NCBI RefSeq assembly: GCF_014204625.1
Contig: NZ_JACHLU010000004.1
Location: forward strand, 248,001 to 312,000
From: Gillisella vitis
Lineage (GTDB): Bacteria; Pseudomonadota; Alphaproteobacteria; Rhizobiales; Rhizobiaceae
Length of the DNA: 64,000 nt
Direction of reading: 5' to 3'
The translations under genes and the position numbers were made by a program. The notes beneath the pieces were generated by a model, which saw nothing but the letters and a program-made list of their open reading frames with translations, was not told where the DNA came from and searched no databases. Positions 63,136-64,000 of the stretch are shown here, piece after piece (the stretch's first letter is position 1; every line of letters starts with the position of its first letter).

Positions 63136-64000
63136 TTATGGCGTGTCGGGCGTGTGAAACGCGCCGTCGCGCCATTCCAGTAACTGATAGGGATTATCAG
63201 CCAAATCATGGTCTGCACCAAAGCTGATCGTGCCGATGGCAGTTTGCACGCGGGTTTTTTCAAGCGCATCCCGCAGAGGCTTTCCAGCGGCTTTATGGTT
63301 GGCGGCGTTTAAAAACTCCACACTCGCATAGGCGGGCAGGGTGTAGCCATCCGGCTCAAGATTTTGGTTGCGAAGTGCGCCAACGGCCGCTTGTGCTGCG
63401 GGCAGGGTGGCATAATCCGGCGTGGTGACGGCCAGCACGCCATCGGTCAAGGCAACAGGCTTGTCCACGGCTTTCATGGTGTCGCCGCCCATCAGGGTCA
63501 GGGAAATGGCTTCGGCCTTTGCATCGCGGGCAATGATGCTGATGTCTGCGCGATCACCACCGATGAAAACATGGGTGGCCCCGGCTTTTTTGAGTCGCCG
63601 CACCAGCGAAATCTGTTGCTCCTGCCCCGGGCGGTACGTATCGGTGAACACGGCCTTCATGCCGCGTCCCTCCAGCGGTGCACGGATTGCATCAACCAGT
63701 TCGCGGCCTCTGATGGTGCCGTCATCCACCAGAGCAAAGGCAAAGCCTGCCCACTGGCTGATCATCACATCAACGATCTTACTGCTTTCTGCCTTGCTGG
63801 AAGGAGCCATCCGGTAAAAAGGCCAATGCTGCTTGAGCGCATCCTCCATAATGGTGGGCCAGCGCACCGAGAGCGTCAGCACCGGAATATTGCTTGCCGC
63901 CAGTTTTGCAAGTCCACCCTCCAGACTCTCGCTGCACAGAAAGCCAATGGCGCTATCCACTTTGGCTGCAATCAGCTTGTCGGCAATGGCTGCGCCGCTG
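63136..64000 (-). CDS. ABC transporter substrate-binding protein, branched-chain amino acid type (partial)
   Basis: 288 codons of a gene whose 5' end lies beyond the right edge; the frame is open to base 64000 and its visible GTG codons are internal. The type I periplasmic binding protein pattern (LivJ-like) is visible: VDSAIGFLCSES, an ATHVFIGGDRADISIIARDAKA segment (named here by ATHVFIGGD), LMGGDTMKAV, GYTLPAYASVEFLNAA and TISFGADHDLADNPYQL. The ligand cannot be read. It ends two bases after the convergent SDR stop. Confidence 0.82.
   Translation of the reverse strand, partial: SGAAIADKLIAAKVDSAIGFLCSESLEGGLAKLAASNIPVLTLSVRWPTIMEDALKQHWPFYRMAPSSKAESSKIVDVMISQWAGFAFALVDDGTIRGRELVDAIRAPLEGRGMKAVFTDTYRPGQEQQISLVRRLKKAGATHVFIGGDRADISIIARDAKAEAISLTLMGGDTMKAVDKPVALTDGVLAVTTPDYATLPAAQAAVGALRNQNLEPDGYTLPAYASVEFLNAANHKAAGKPLRDALEKTRVQTAIGTISFGADHDLADNPYQLLEWRDGAFHTPDTP

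Noticed and set aside
1-64000. CRISPR arrays, tRNA/rRNA genes, transposases, integrases, prophage genes
   Set aside because: No regularly spaced repeats, no tRNA T-loop pattern with a cloverleaf, and no mobile-element proteins were seen in any gap or frame.

Overview
The window is a chromosomal stretch of an alphaproteobacterium, most likely from the Rhizobiaceae (Agrobacterium/Allorhizobium/Rhizobium group). The evidence is the recA-alaS neighbourhood, fixGHIS with a FixK/FNR-type box, an aerobic cobP-cobW-cobN-cobO cluster behind a cobalamin riboswitch, an ATP12 chaperone gene, DUF1203/DUF1883/DUF2259 proteins, and palindromic repeats of the type common in rhizobial genomes. Genes are dense and look intact. 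I saw no rRNA, tRNA, CRISPR array, prophage, transposase or integrase.

Layout. 1-5.1 kb: 3' end of recA, alaS, a membrane-dipeptidase-like gene and an isolated small flagellar rod-like gene. 5.2-9.9 kb: gcvT-gcvH-gcvP (minus strand) behind a tandem glycine riboswitch. 10-12.4 kb: a copper-handling pair (DUF2946-like protein; YcnI/PCuAC fusion), an orphan and crcB. 12.6-15.7 kb: rluC-HAD-atp12, overlapping by 4 bases at each junction, then a lipoprotein. 15.8-22.9 kb: long cobalamin riboswitch, a small membrane protein, cobP, cobW, cobN and cobO; cobN carries an in-frame palindromic insertion. 22.9-28 kb: a Tat-exported CpdB-like phosphoesterase, a PilZ protein, a DUF1203/asparaginase pair in which the asparaginase has a C-terminal bulb-lectin-like domain, and an LprI-like protein. 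28.2-31.8 kb: degQ-like protease, rarA, a MOSC protein and a DUF1883 protein. 32.1-39.2 kb: copA (minus) divergent from fixGHIS (plus). 39.3-40.9 kb: gnd and a composite palindromic repeat.

40.9-53.9 kb is the main accessory block: a LacI regulator divergent from a CUT1 sugar ABC transporter, a GH2 beta-mannosidase, a sugar-phosphate isomerase-like protein, a Gfo/Idh/MocA oxidoreductase, an aldo-keto reductase and a GH43 glycosidase. Two matching 14-bp operators (CTGNAACGTTNCAG) flank the control region, and most of the wider spacers inside the operon hold a stem-loop. The likely role is uptake and degradation of hemicellulose-type (mannoside/xyloside) oligosaccharides.

53.9-64 kb: msrPQ methionine sulfoxide repair, ilvD, a VOC-family protein behind a SoxR-like promoter, a DUF4105 (Lnb-like) membrane protein, rpe-DUF2259-purB, an SDR oxidoreductase, and the 3' part of an ABC amino-acid-type binding protein gene that runs off the right edge.

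The most unusual items are the palindromic element translated inside cobN, the asparaginase-lectin fusion, two MerR-type promoters with 19-bp spacers (at copA and at the VOC gene), the paired LacI operators, and the stem-loops (including a terminator) inside the sugar operon.
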